The notes: generated by a model from the sequence alone, not told the origin. Counted from the stretch's first letter, positions 19,903 through 29,607 are shown. The stretch is DNA of 64,000 bases from Pseudoneobacillus sp052180215 (GCF_052180215.1 NZ_CP197471.1:2080001-2144000), one strand, 5' to 3'. Program-made: numbers and translations.

Positions 19903-21747
19903 ATGACTATTTCGTTTGAATCAATTGCACAACTCGATCATTCAAAAGAATTTGCTCGCTTACATCAAAAGTTTAATCAATTTAATCCTTTAAAAGTTTT
20001 AAGAGTAGATAAATTTGAGATTCGTCATTCAAATGTTCTAGCTTGGTTACTTAATCCTAATGAAAATCATCAATTGGGTAGTTTTTTTATAAAAAAACTT
20101 TTATCAAGATTAGTTACTAGAGGAGAAAATGAAGACAAGGTAGAACATATTGATTTTCTAACATATTTATATTCTTCATTTTCCGATACTGAGGTTTACC
20201 GTGAAGTTAAAACAAGTACTAATCGTTTCATTGATTTGGTAGTAGTAGTTCCTTCCAAAAAACTTGTACTTGTTATTGAAAACAAATATTATGCTTCTGA
20301 AACACTGGGACAACTTGAGGATTATCTTTCTTATGCTAAAGGTCATTACGAAGACTATACGATTATTCCTATTTTCTTAAACCTTACAAGTGATGCACCT
20401 TCGTTACAGGACTACTGGATATTAGATTATCATGATGTATTAGAAATTATTTTATTACATCTTGAGCTACATCGTGAAACAATGTCTGAAAATGTATATG
20501 AGTTTTTAATATATTATACAAATATCTTAAAAGAAGAACTTGTTCATGATGAGGAGTCTGTGCAACTCGCTCTAGATGTTTATGAAATCAATCAGGCTGC
20601 AATCGATTTTCTTTATCTTTGTCAACACAATGAGTTTCGTAAACAGCCACGTTATCGTGAAATATATCTGGAGTTGGATATGTATCCGGAACAGTACCAT
20701 GAATCATTAAAAAAAATCTATGAAAAAAAGAAGCAAGCCATTAATTATATTTTTAAAATAGGTAGTAATGTATTACGAGAAGCTTTTTTAACATTTATTA
20801 AATTAGAGAATATCCCAGAGGATTTATATAAGGCACATGTTCAAGTACCTAGTTTTATTTTACCTGATTGGGTTGATTTTAAAGAATCGATTGGTGAACC
20901 AGAACAAGGTTATTGGTTAGGTTATGGTTTAATTAATTGGTTTGAACGGACTTGGGATGACAGGTTAAAAATAACAATCGAAGTTGGGCCAATCCCTTTT
21001 GAAAAAAGATACAAGCTATTAACTGCTCTTGAGAGCCAAGGAGTATCACTAAGACAATCCGCTAAAATGGAAGGAAAAAAATATACAAAAATTTTTACAC
21101 AAACAACTATTGTTTCGGATTGGGCTAATAAGAAAGAGATTGTTGATGGAATGGAACGTTTATATCATGATCAAGATATAAATTCCATGTTTAAAAATAT
21201 AGCCAGTGCTATAGAAACAATGAACAACCACCAAGAGGATAAAGCTGATATTGAAAGTATTGAATATACTGTTTATCAAGAAAAAGGGAAGTTTCCAAAG
21301 GGACCATTTATAAAATTTGCAAATGAGTTAGAAATACCTTCAGATTTATTTCGTATTCAAAATCGTAATGCATCATTTCTTCTTCCATTATTTCGGGAAC
21401 TTGAAAAAACTTACGGGACCACAAGGGAAAAATGGTGGTGGCATAATAGTGTGTTTACCTTTTGGTATGATCGATTAAAAGATGACCGGTTAAAATTAAC
21501 ACTAGAACTTGGCCCAATACAACCAGATCAACGATTAGCAATTATTAAAGCCCTTGAAATACAAGGTATCCATTTTTCTTCCAAATCAAAGGATCCATAT
21601 GCAAGATATACAAGATTGTTTTCCATATCAAAGGTTATTAATAATTGGGATAATGAAGAAGAATTATTTGGAGAGATGAATAAATTATTTAAGGATCCTA
21701 GAAACCAATTTATTTTAGATAAGATTAAGAATTTAAAAGATATTTAG
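19903..21747 (+). CDS. PD-(D/E)XK nuclease family protein with duplicated C-terminal domain
   Basis: A 614-residue protein. The N-terminal third is a PD-(D/E)XK nuclease domain: motif FEIRHSNVLAWLLNP (about 38-52), then catalytic Asp111 in RFIDLVVVV and the E-N-K motif (Glu126, Lys128) in LVLVIENKYY, and a following GQLEDY helix. The rest holds two copies of a roughly 140-residue domain (about 290-425 and 460-605). They share the patterns ...LPDWVDF/...LPLFREL, then WFERTWDDRLKITIEVGPI/WYDRLKDDRLKLTLELGPI and ALESQG/ALEIQG. RBS AGAGGT precedes ATG. Family members are defence-associated nucleases; the duplicated domain may bind the target or a partner. Confidence 0.87.
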   Translation: MTISFESIAQLDHSKEFARLHQKFNQFNPLKVLRVDKFEIRHSNVLAWLLNPNENHQLGSFFIKKLLSRLVTRGENEDKVEHIDFLTYLYSSFSDTEVYREVKTSTNRFIDLVVVVPSKKLVLVIENKYYASETLGQLEDYLSYAKGHYEDYTIIPIFLNLTSDAPSLQDYWILDYHDVLEIILLHLELHRETMSENVYEFLIYYTNILKEELVHDEESVQLALDVYEINQAAIDFLYLCQHNEFRKQPRYREIYLELDMYPEQYHESLKKIYEKKKQAINYIFKIGSNVLREAFLTFIKLENIPEDLYKAHVQVPSFILPDWVDFKESIGEPEQGYWLGYGLINWFERTWDDRLKITIEVGPIPFEKRYKLLTALESQGVSLRQSAKMEGKKYTKIFTQTTIVSDWANKKEIVDGMERLYHDQDINSMFKNIASAIETMNNHQEDKADIESIEYTVYQEKGKFPKGPFIKFANELEIPSDLFRIQNRNASFLLPLFRELEKTYGTTREKWWWHNSVFTFWYDRLKDDRLKLTLELGPIQPDQRLAIIKALEIQGIHFSSKSKDPYARYTRLFSISKVINNWDNEEELFGEMNKLFKDPRNQFILDKIKNLKDI

Positions 21748-21785
21748 CTAATTATTTCTGTGTCTTTATTTAGTAAAATAAGTCA

Positions 21786-21820
21786 AGGATTCGATGCTAG
21801 TATGCACGAGTCCTTTTTTA
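21786..21820 (+). terminator. Terminator after the PD-(D/E)XK gene
   Basis: AGGATTCG, 13-base loop, CGAGTCCT (one G-T pair) then TTTTTT. It marks the right end of the island's transcription. Confidence 0.82.
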
Positions 21821-21858
21821 TTTAACGCGTTATTACATCAATTAACCTGATTTTTTGC

Positions 21859-21872
21859 GTGATTACTATCAC
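21859..21872. promoter_or_regulatory. CRP/FNR-like dyad upstream of the hemerythrin gene
   Basis: GTGATTACTATCAC is GTGA-N6-TCAC, the core of the CRP/FNR consensus. It lies 109 bases before the hemerythrin start. An oxygen- or NO-responsive regulator of this family would fit a hemerythrin; assignment is by pattern only. Confidence 0.4.
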
Positions 21873-21980
21873 TAAATAGTTAACACTATTAGGATATGCT
21901 TTAAGTAGAGTAACAAGATGAATAATAGCTATATAAGTAAAATAGAGATATGGTAAGGAAGTTTGAGGAGGGATTTGCCG

Positions 21981-22490
21981 ATGGATGCTACGAACGGTGT
22001 TTTAAGTGCTCCACTGCACCAATTAAAGGACGAGCATAGGTCATTGAGAGCAGATATGAATTCTTTTTATGAGACCACAGAAGAGATAGAATGTGAGGCT
22101 GGTCCTGCTGTGATTCAACTGTTTGCGGAATTGTACCAGCAGATTTCGTCTTTCACGGATAAGTTGAAGGCACATTCCAAACGTGAGGAAGAAGGGTTAT
22201 TCCCTTTGATGGCCCGCCACCTAGGTGAGAATGACAGAACAATCCCAACCATGGAATTTGAACATGAGAAGGCGGAGCAGCATCTACAGGATTTTCTAAC
22301 TGAAGCTGAAAACAAGGGAAAAGACATTAATGAAACTGAAGCGCAATGGATTAGCGTATCAGCTGTCCAGGCTTATACTACCTTAATACAACATTTCGCG
22401 AATGAAGAAAAAGTGCTGTTTCCGTTGGCAGAGAGTATATTGGCGGTTGATGAGATGGAGGAACTTGGACAATTGTTTCAGACTCGTTAA
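21981..22490 (+). CDS. Hemerythrin domain-containing protein
   Basis: A 169-residue four-helix-bundle protein of the HHE/hemerythrin superfamily. Candidate di-iron ligands are seen in LHQLKDEHRSLR (N-terminal), LKAHSKREEEGLFPLMARH, MEFEHEKAEQH and LIQHFANEEKVLFPL. Such proteins bind O2 or NO or store iron in the cytoplasm. I start at ATG 21981, with GGAGGG eight bases upstream, rather than at the TTG at 21963. It stands alone. A possible FNR-type site lies upstream. Confidence 0.88.
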   Translation: MDATNGVLSAPLHQLKDEHRSLRADMNSFYETTEEIECEAGPAVIQLFAELYQQISSFTDKLKAHSKREEEGLFPLMARHLGENDRTIPTMEFEHEKAEQHLQDFLTEAENKGKDINETEAQWISVSAVQAYTTLIQHFANEEKVLFPLAESILAVDEMEELGQLFQTR

Positions 22491-22737
22491 AGTATTGATC
22501 CAAGCGTGTTCAGATAAATAGTATATACAGTTTATTATCCGCTTTTATTAAGCATTTTTCTTTTTATGTTAAGGATTGTTTTCGAATACTGTGATGAAAA
22601 GAAACGTTATTCTTACTTCAAATGAAGCAAAATAACCGATTTTGATTTATATTATAGAATTTAAATTTTTACAAAAAAGAGTTATATTAGGACTAGAAGT
22701 GGCAAGTAGCCTTCATTTCTACTTACGAGGAGGAACT

Positions 22738-23262
22738 ATGTTATTCGACGAGGTTTTTGGAATTAGTAGTTTAGATGAATCGAAACATAATATACGGTAT
22801 AGAGAAGCAGTGAGGGCTGTCATTGTCCGAGATGGTCAAATTCTACTTATTCATTCCAACAAGGGGGATTATAAGTTTCCCGGGGGTGGAGTGGAAAAGG
22901 GTGAATCCCATGATCATGCTCTTTTGCGAGAAATTGCAGAAGAGACGGGTTACATAAACGCTGTAGTGAAAAATAAAATTGGGGTAGTGGTTGAGAGACA
23001 AATAGACGAATATGTGGAAGAGCCCAATGCATATTTTCAAATGACTTCCCATTATTATGTGTGTGATCTGATAGATGAAGAGAAAGTTGCCTTAAAACTA
23101 GAAGGCTACGAATCGATTCAACAATTTACACCGAAATGGGTAACCATAGAGGAAGCTATTAAGGAAAACCATCAAGCTCTTACCCAACCAAATCCCAATG
23201 ACTGGATTCAACGTGAAAGCTATGTGTTAAGTAAACTAGTAAACGGGTTAAATGTTGAATAA
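22738..23262 (+). CDS. Nudix hydrolase
   Basis: A 174-residue cytoplasmic Nudix enzyme. The Nudix box GGGVEKGESHDHALLREIAEETGY (about residues 42-65) is complete, with the metal-binding REIAEE core. It hydrolyses nucleoside diphosphates linked to another group; the actual substrate cannot be told. I start at ATG 22738 behind ACGAGGAGGAACT; an open frame reaches back to 22642 but has no RBS there. It is a single gene with its own terminator. Confidence 0.92.
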   Translation: MLFDEVFGISSLDESKHNIRYREAVRAVIVRDGQILLIHSNKGDYKFPGGGVEKGESHDHALLREIAEETGYINAVVKNKIGVVVERQIDEYVEEPNAYFQMTSHYYVCDLIDEEKVALKLEGYESIQQFTPKWVTIEEAIKENHQALTQPNPNDWIQRESYVLSKLVNGLNVE

Positions 23263-23270
23263 AAAAATTG

Positions 23271-23316
23271 GCGTTTCTTATGCTTCCAATTTGGTTGCAA
23301 AAGAAACGTTTTTTTA
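23271..23316 (+). terminator. Terminator of the Nudix gene
   Basis: CGTTTCTT, long loop, AAGAAACG, then TTTTTTT. Confidence 0.75.
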
Positions 23317-23455
23317 TATAGTTTTAATGGATATCAAGAATGGGTGCTCACTCTATATTAAACCAATGTTAGAGAACCCTCAGTGTACTTTCTATGAAAC
23401 TTTTTCCAATCCTTTCCGTATTATTTTATAAAGAATAGTACAGAAGGGAGTAAAT

Positions 23456-24316
23456 ATGAAGTATTTTAACTATGTTGTTGCAATGATGCTATTGGTTAGT
23501 TTGATTATAAATGTAAAATTGCTGAATCATTTAGAGAGTGTAGAAAATCAATTAATGAATTTGGCCAATCAGCAACAACAAATCATAAGTCGCGTCGATG
23601 GTCAAGCCGGTGAAATTCGAGTGGTCATGGATGATATACAAAAACAGCAAAGCTGGATTAGTGAAATTAATATGGATATAAACTCACAAGGTTTGGAAAA
23701 AGGAGAAACAGATGTTAACTTTGATTGGCAAATAAAAGAATTCACTAAGGACAGCAAAGTTACATTTCATTATAATTTTGGTGATCAGGAAGAGTATACA
23801 ACCATCGTCCCAAAAGAAACACAAACTGGATTTTATAAGGTGGAAGTACCTCTCAATGTGGCAGTAGTACCACGATTTGAAATTCACTTGATGGAAAGAA
23901 GCAATGACTCAGGAAATTCAAAACAAAAAATTGAAGAAAAATTACAAGAAGAATATGCACAACAGTCATTGAAGTATTTTGTTTCAGTTACGCAAGATGA
24001 TATCGTGAAAAGTTCTGAGATTCAGACTCAATATTTAGGAGACTTTGGGTCTCAGTCTTACGGAGTGATAAATGTAGATTTGGACTTCCAGGGAGAACAT
24101 AATTCAATTTTTGTCTCTAATTATGAAGAGGGTTTAATAAAAAAAGTTGAACTTCTTCAGTATCAAAATAAAACTCTTGTTGATGAGGAAGAAATGCAAT
24201 CTGAAGGTGCTCATTTTTCCTTGAACCAAGTGGATCCAGATAACTTTAACCGATTAGTTATCAAGGTTTATTTTAAAAATGGAGAGGTTTTTGAAAAGGA
24301 AATCTATCAGAGATAA
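23456..24316 (+). CDS. Membrane-anchored extracytoplasmic protein of unknown function
   Basis: A 286-residue protein with one N-terminal membrane anchor (YVVAMMLLVSLIINVKLL). It is followed by a short coiled coil (about residues 22-75, NHLESVENQLMNLANQQQQI) and a beta-rich outer domain. There is no lipobox and no clear signal peptidase site, so it is likely an uncleaved anchor. RBS AGAAGGGAG precedes ATG. I do not recognise the family. It stands alone between the Nudix gene and a convergent DUF1398 gene. Confidence 0.78.
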   Translation: MKYFNYVVAMMLLVSLIINVKLLNHLESVENQLMNLANQQQQIISRVDGQAGEIRVVMDDIQKQQSWISEINMDINSQGLEKGETDVNFDWQIKEFTKDSKVTFHYNFGDQEEYTTIVPKETQTGFYKVEVPLNVAVVPRFEIHLMERSNDSGNSKQKIEEKLQEEYAQQSLKYFVSVTQDDIVKSSEIQTQYLGDFGSQSYGVINVDLDFQGEHNSIFVSNYEEGLIKKVELLQYQNKTLVDEEEMQSEGAHFSLNQVDPDNFNRLVIKVYFKNGEVFEKEIYQR

Positions 24317-24368
24317 AGAGGAGTACCTTGGGATCGTAGGTACCCTTATCTAAAAACATGGGTCAGAG

Positions 24369-24392
24369 GGACAGGCACTTGTCCCATTTTAA
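24369..24392. terminator. Hairpin between convergent genes
   Basis: GGGACA, six-base loop, TGTCCC followed by ATTTT. It lies between the anchored-protein gene and the convergent DUF1398 gene and may terminate plus-strand transcription. The motif is of a kind common in Bacillus intergenic DNA. Confidence 0.5.
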
Positions 24393-24775
24393 AGTTGAAG
24401 TTCTACTACTATTTGTTCTCCCTTCATTCCCACATAAGTAGCTTTTTTATTAGATATATTTATCGTATAGGTTGCGATTCCTACGTTTGCTAACTCTTTT
24501 AGGAAGTCTAAAAAGGGTAGTGATATGTTTGCGATTATTTCTATTGCCTCGTCCTTATTAAAATGATTGGAAATCAAAAAGTTAACTTGAGGTTCTGTTT
24601 TTAGCTCTGAGTGCTTGCTCTTGTAAGTGACTTCACCAGTGGAAACATCAATATCATATTGAATGACCCCGATATTGGATAATTCATCCAAAAATTCAGC
24701 AAAACTGGTCTTTCCTGTGCTTCTTTTTTCAATAACCTTATGTAGTTCTTTTTTCGTAAGCTTGTTGTCATTCAT
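24389..24775 (-). CDS. DUF1398 (YbcV-like) family protein
   Basis: A 128-residue soluble protein that I assign to DUF1398, whose members include E. coli YbcV, function unknown. It shows an internal repeat: SFAEFLDELSNIGVIQYDIDVSTGEVTYKS is echoed by PFLDFLKELANVGIATYTINISNKKATYVG. The two modules suggest a pseudo-symmetric fold. Start at ATG 24775 behind GGAGGAATACC; a longer frame to 24859 lacks an RBS. Monocistronic. Confidence 0.85.
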   Translation of the reverse strand: MNDNKLTKKELHKVIEKRSTGKTSFAEFLDELSNIGVIQYDIDVSTGEVTYKSKHSELKTEPQVNFLISNHFNKDEAIEIIANISLPFLDFLKELANVGIATYTINISNKKATYVGMKGEQIVVELQL

Positions 24776-25171
24776 GGTATTCCTCCGTTCTGGGTAGTTC
24801 TTCATCATTTTAACCGTAATGCAAGATCTTATGCCAAAATAGTTATTTTTTAGAAGCATTCGGTCCTAGTTGAACAAGGAGATTATTGATGGAGGAAATA
24901 CAGGTGTAAATGTTAAAGGGACATTAACTTGGGCACAATCTATGCGTATATTTTCCTATCTATTACCACACCGTTCGCAAGAATTTTAATCGGCTAAAAA
25001 CACAGGGGGACAGAGGGAGGTCGTTTTAATTGAAAATGATTTAAAAACACCTCTTATGTCGTATGGAAGAATCTATACGACATAAGAGGTGTTTGATTTT
25101 TACAAAAGTATATTTTTTCCTATACATTTAAATACTTCTGAATCAGTAGGTAAAATGAATTAAAAAGAACT
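24776..25171. other. Intergenic stretch without a gene
   Basis: About 400 bases. The right part holds the large inverted repeat described separately. The left part (24860-25020) shows no ORF or known element that I can support. Confidence 0.5.
25045..25094 (-). terminator. Long perfect inverted repeat, terminator of the Bcr/CflA transporter gene
   Basis: Two exact 20-base arms separated by a 10-base loop (left arm 25045-25064, core ACCTCTTATGTCGTAT). On the minus strand it ends in a T-run. It lies 78 bases after the transporter stop. Confidence 0.8.
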
Positions 25172-26383
25172 CTATTTTGCGGTCTGTACACGAATGGTTG
25201 CTCTCCGAACTAGCCCAAAATAGGAAAGAAGAGCTAGTAAGCTTGCTGTTAAAATGACAACACCCATTGGAATCGCGGAATATTCTCCTGCTACCCCTAC
25301 AAGTGGTGAAGTGATCGAACCAAGCACAAATGGCAGTAACCCTAATAGTGCTGAGGCACTTCCAGCGATATGTCCTTGTGTCTCAATCGCTAATGCGAAG
25401 GAAGTTGTGGCAATAATCCCAATAGAACATACTAAAAAGAAAATCGGAATAGCAACTGCTAGAAGTGGTGCTTTTAACAGAAGAGCAGCTAATAAAAAAG
25501 CGCCTGCTGTAGTGGAAAGAAATAATCCGAATTTCAAGAAAGTTCTTTCTGGGATAATATCTGCTAAACGGCCGACTGATTGGGTGCCAATAATTAAAGC
25601 CAAACCATTCACTCCAAATAGTAAACTAAATACTTGAGGAGAAACCCCATAAATATTTTGATAAACAAAAGGAATGCCTGAAACGTATGCAAAGATTCCT
25701 GCAATTATAAAACCTTGTGTAAGGGCATAACCAAGGAATTCTCGATCTTTGAATAATGATTCAAAATTCTTTAATACTTGAGTTAGGTTACTTGGAACAC
25801 GCTTTTCCACCGGCAAAGATTCTTCAAGTTTTACGGAAACCGTAAGAAACAATACTAAGCCAACAACAGCTAATACGATAAATACTCCATTCCAATTCGT
25901 AACAGCCAGGACTCCTCCACCAATAATCGGTGCGACAATAGGACCAAGGTTCCCCACCAACATTAATAAAGAAAAAAACTTGGTCAATTCCCTTCCACTA
26001 TAGATATCCCGGACAATGGCTCTAGAAATAACGAGACCTCCCGCTGCGGCAAATCCTTGTATAAAACGAGCTGCAATAAATAGATAAATAGAAGGGGCAA
26101 AGGAACACGTAATAGAAGCGATTAAATATAAGGTGAGAAAAATAAGCAATGGCTTTCTTCGACCTTGTACATCACTCATTGGGCCAATAATTAATTGTCC
26201 CAGTCCAAGTCCTAACAGACATGTTGTTAAACTGATTTGTACTAAAGATGCTGTTGTTCCATAATCATTAACAATCGTAGGAAATGATGGTAAATACATA
26301 TCAATGGTGAATGGCCCCAGGAGTCCAAGTGATCCTAAAAGTATGGCAAGTTGTAACCGTTTCGATCCTACAGGTTTATTCAT
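25172..26383 (-). CDS. Bcr/CflA-type multidrug efflux MFS transporter
   Basis: A 403-residue, 12-helix MFS protein. The N-terminal helix reads GLLGPFTIDMYLPSFPTI, the landmark of the Bcr/CflA drug-resistance subfamily (DHA1). The motif GPMSDVQGRRKPL follows helix 2 and RFIQGFAAAGGLVISRAIVRD is motif C-like. Characterised relatives export bicyclomycin, chloramphenicol or sulfathiazole. I start at ATG 26383 with AAAGGTGA nine bases upstream; an in-frame extension to 26440 is probably not translated. Monocistronic. Confidence 0.92.
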   Translation of the reverse strand: MNKPVGSKRLQLAILLGSLGLLGPFTIDMYLPSFPTIVNDYGTTASLVQISLTTCLLGLGLGQLIIGPMSDVQGRRKPLLIFLTLYLIASITCSFAPSIYLFIAARFIQGFAAAGGLVISRAIVRDIYSGRELTKFFSLLMLVGNLGPIVAPIIGGGVLAVTNWNGVFIVLAVVGLVLFLTVSVKLEESLPVEKRVPSNLTQVLKNFESLFKDREFLGYALTQGFIIAGIFAYVSGIPFVYQNIYGVSPQVFSLLFGVNGLALIIGTQSVGRLADIIPERTFLKFGLFLSTTAGAFLLAALLLKAPLLAVAIPIFFLVCSIGIIATTSFALAIETQGHIAGSASALLGLLPFVLGSITSPLVGVAGEYSAIPMGVVILTASLLALLSYFGLVRRATIRVQTAK

Positions 26384-26568
26384 GTTGTTTTCACCTTTCT
26401 GTACAGTCATTTGGAGAAGGAAAATGTCTCTCTGTATCACAATTTACAAATCAACTAATATATCGTAACAAGTAACGGATTTACTCGTCAATTTAAGTGC
26501 CTTCCCCTGAATTCTTGATTCCATTACTATGTAATTACTCGCAGCTTTCAAAACAATATAAAAGCATT

Positions 26569-26612
26569 AAAAATAGCAGAGAAGTTCGTATAAGAACTAA
26601 CTCTGCTATTTT
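26569..26612. terminator. Terminator of the NAD(P)-binding oxidoreductase gene
   Basis: AAAATAGCAGAG...CTCTGCTATTTT with a secondary AGTTC/GAACT stem inside. A/T tracts on both sides allow action on either strand. Confidence 0.8.
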
Positions 26613-26622
26613 GTGGAGTAAG

Positions 26623-27294
26623 TTAAAGATTAGCTTTTTGGATGCTGTCCATATCTCCAGAAGAATAAATATGGATACCTTTTTGATCTATCTGAGCAAC
26701 ATGAAACATTGCATTTGCAACTGTATTCGCTTCTATTCCCATTCGACTCCTTAATTCATTACCCAATAGAGAACCCAAACCACGAACAATACCAATACCT
26801 ATTTTTTCGAGCAAGCGAAACTCACTACGATTCCCTAATAGCAGGGAAGGTTGGAAAATAGACATGGTTTCATACGGAATTTCTTTTAATTTCTCCTCTA
26901 GTTCGCCTTTCATCTTTGAGTACCATATACGTGAATTTTTATTTGCATTAACAGAACTTACAATGAGGAAGTGCTTGGCACCTTTCTCCTTTGCCAATTC
27001 AGCAATCGCAATCGGGTATTCTACATCAATCCGATACATGGCTTCTTTAGTCTTAGCCTTCTTGATAGTTGTTCCTAATGTACAAAACACATCATCAACT
27101 GCAAAGTATTGCTCGAATTCTTCCAGTCGCTCAAAATCACAAATGACCTCCATAAGGTTAGGATGTTTCACTTTAAGTGGTCTTCTAACTAAAGCAAAAA
27201 TTTTTTCATATTTTTGACTGTTTAGTAAGATATGAAGTAATTCATTTCCGACCAAACCAGTAGCTCCTGCAATTAGTGCGGTTTTTTTATTCAT
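26623..27294 (-). CDS. NAD(P)-binding oxidoreductase, atypical SDR (HTATIP2-like)
   Basis: A 223-residue Rossmann-fold protein beginning KKTALIAGATGLVGNELL, with the atypical-SDR glycine pattern GATGLVG. The segment VDDVFCTLGTTIKKAKTKEAMYRIDVEYPIAIAE and the later HFLIVSSVNAN are characteristic of the HTATIP2/Fmp52-like group. The classical YxxxK is seen as YSKMKGELE. The substrate is unknown. Start ATG 27294. It is probably transcribed alone, with a terminator just after the stop. Confidence 0.87.
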   Translation of the reverse strand: MNKKTALIAGATGLVGNELLHILLNSQKYEKIFALVRRPLKVKHPNLMEVICDFERLEEFEQYFAVDDVFCTLGTTIKKAKTKEAMYRIDVEYPIAIAELAKEKGAKHFLIVSSVNANKNSRIWYSKMKGELEEKLKEIPYETMSIFQPSLLLGNRSEFRLLEKIGIGIVRGLGSLLGNELRSRMGIEANTVANAMFHVAQIDQKGIHIYSSGDMDSIQKANL

Positions 27295-27715
27295 CTTGGT
27301 TTCCCCATTTTTTAAAAGTAAATTTAAAGGATGATCTTCTCCTTATAAGTAATTCCGATAATGTGAAGAAAATCTTATCGCAACAAAAATAATATACGAT
27401 TTCGTAACATAAATAACAAGGAATTTAGCAATACAAATAGCACACAAAAACTTGAGAAACACCACAAGCTTTTTTTCTTTAATATAAAAGTAGTTCCTAT
27501 TTTTAAACTTTATGAGACTGCTCTTCCCTAATATACCATAGGTCTAAAAGGGATACCTAAAGTCCATTTCCATTATAGTCCAATTTATTATCAGACATAA
27601 AAATAAAATTAAAATATTCCTAACGTTTATGTATATTTTTTACATATTTAAAGGGTTCCTTATACGTATGTCAAATATGTAATACTAATCAATCTAAATG
27701 GAAAGGGGAGAAAAA
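27295..27715. other. AT-rich divergent intergenic region
   Basis: About 420 bases between divergent genes. It must hold promoters for both. I see no hairpin, repeat or ORF that I can support. Confidence 0.5.
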
Positions 27716-29446
27716 ATGAAGAAGTTATGGCTAATTACATTGATATGTATTTTAATAACAGGTTGTACTCCTGCTAAAGATACTGTTAAACAAGTGGATA
27801 TAAATACTTATGTTAAAAGTGTGGAGTTTAATAGTGAAATAATACAATCGGAACAAGCGAAAAGTAATTTATACATATTAGGTAAAGTATGGGGATTTTT
27901 AAAGTATTACCATCCGAATGTTGCAACAGGACAATGGGATTGGGATGCCGAATTGTTTAAAATCATCCCTAAAATTCTTGAATCCGGTAGTTCGCAAGAT
28001 AGAGATTTGATTTTGGCAGATTGGATTACAGATTTAGGTTCGTTTAAAGAGGAAAAAACTCCAGTAGTCGATAAAGATGTAGTAATAGCACCTGATTTAG
28101 AATGGATCACCGAATTAAATCTTGGTGAACCCTTAGAATCAAAATTGACCCAAGTAAAAAATGCTAAAAAACCTAACAAGCAAAAATATGTAACTTTAGT
28201 CGAATATGATGGGAACCCCATGCTTCCTGTATTTAATGAAGCGGAATATGACTCAATGAATTACGAAAATGAAGGTTTCCGCTTACTTGCATTATTTCGA
28301 TACTGGAATATTATTGAATACTTTTACCCATATAGAAATTTGATAGAAGAAGACTGGGATGTAGTCCTCCAAGATTCTATTCCAAAATTCATATCTGCTT
28401 CGAATGAACTGGAATATAAACTAGCTGTTTTAGAACTTATTGGGCGGGTTCATGATTCTCATGCAAATATTTGGATGGAGGACGCTACATTAGATGAGTT
28501 TTGGGGAGTGAACTCCGCACCTGTGAGACTATCTTTTATTGAAAATAAACCAGTTGTTACGGGGTATTATGATGATGAATTCGGGAAGCAATCTGGTTTA
28601 ATTAATGGTGATGTCATTTCCAAAATTAATGGAGAAACTGTCGAAGGAATCTTTAAGGAAAAATTAAAGTATATCCCTGCCTCCAACTACCCAACAAAAT
28701 TAAGAGACATAGCACCCAAATTATTACGGACAAATGAGGAAAAATTGAATATTGAGTTTATCCGGAGTGGTAAAACAGAACAAGCTAAATTAGATGTTTA
28801 TCCATTGTCTGTTTTTGGAAATCCTACAGGATATATAGCTCTCGATAAAGAAGGGTTTCAAATGTTGGATTCTGACATTGCCTATTTTTACATTGATGAT
28901 ATTTTCAACAGTGATTTTCCAGATATAATGGCTAAAATCCAAGGAACCAATGGGTTAATCATTGATCTAAGAGGGTATCCTTCGGATGATCTCAGATTTA
29001 GTCTATCAGAATATTTACTACCAGAAAAAACAAAGTTTGCTAAGTTCTCTGCTGGTAGCTTAGCAAAGCCAGGTTTATTTAAAACTGCTTTTGAAATGGA
29101 GGCTGGTAGAACAAATAAAGATTATTATAAAGGAAAGGTAATTATTCTTATAAATGAACAAACCCAAAGTGCAGCAGAATTTCTGGCTATGGCGTTTAGA
29201 AAAGCTCCGGGTTCGGTGGTGCTAGGAAGTACCACAGCAGGTGCAGACGGGGATGTGACTCGTTTCGTGCTTCCTGGTGGGATTCAAACTGCTATATCAG
29301 GTATCGGTATCTATAACTCAGATGGATCAGACACACAAAGGGTTGGGATTATTCCGGATATTACTGTAACACCGACTATCGATGGAATTAAACAAAATAA
29401 AGATGAAGTTCTTGAAAAAGCAATTTCATTGATAAAGGGTAAATAG
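27716..29446 (+). CDS. S41-family peptidase lipoprotein
   Basis: A 576-residue lipoprotein: MKKLWLITLICILITGC with lipobox ITGC. An N-terminal helical domain is followed by a PDZ-like segment near residues 290-330 (GLINGDVISKINGETV) and the S41 (tail-specific/C-terminal processing) protease core. The nucleophile region is NEQTQSAAEFLAMAF, followed by GSTTAGADGDVTRFVLPGG. The protein acts outside the membrane; targets are unknown. Start ATG 27716 behind AAAGGGGAGAAAAA; the ATG at 27698 would place the RBS inside the gene. Monocistronic. Confidence 0.9.
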   Translation: MKKLWLITLICILITGCTPAKDTVKQVDINTYVKSVEFNSEIIQSEQAKSNLYILGKVWGFLKYYHPNVATGQWDWDAELFKIIPKILESGSSQDRDLILADWITDLGSFKEEKTPVVDKDVVIAPDLEWITELNLGEPLESKLTQVKNAKKPNKQKYVTLVEYDGNPMLPVFNEAEYDSMNYENEGFRLLALFRYWNIIEYFYPYRNLIEEDWDVVLQDSIPKFISASNELEYKLAVLELIGRVHDSHANIWMEDATLDEFWGVNSAPVRLSFIENKPVVTGYYDDEFGKQSGLINGDVISKINGETVEGIFKEKLKYIPASNYPTKLRDIAPKLLRTNEEKLNIEFIRSGKTEQAKLDVYPLSVFGNPTGYIALDKEGFQMLDSDIAYFYIDDIFNSDFPDIMAKIQGTNGLIIDLRGYPSDDLRFSLSEYLLPEKTKFAKFSAGSLAKPGLFKTAFEMEAGRTNKDYYKGKVIILINEQTQSAAEFLAMAFRKAPGSVVLGSTTAGADGDVTRFVLPGGIQTAISGIGIYNSDGSDTQRVGIIPDITVTPTIDGIKQNKDEVLEKAISLIKGK

Positions 29447-29607
29447 AATAATAAACTTTGATACTTTGAATAAGATAATGAAGTTGGGGTAATATTCTTT
29501 TAAAACACAAACATATATTCGTATATTTGATTAATGTGGTATAATTTAGAAGTACAGCTAAAAGTTGGGTGGGCAGTGGCACTTCCTGTGTAAAGGGGGT
29601 GACGCTG

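Noticed and set aside
24860..25030. Transposase remnant
   Set aside because: A few codon-like stretches are present but no transposase motif or terminal repeats could be recognised.
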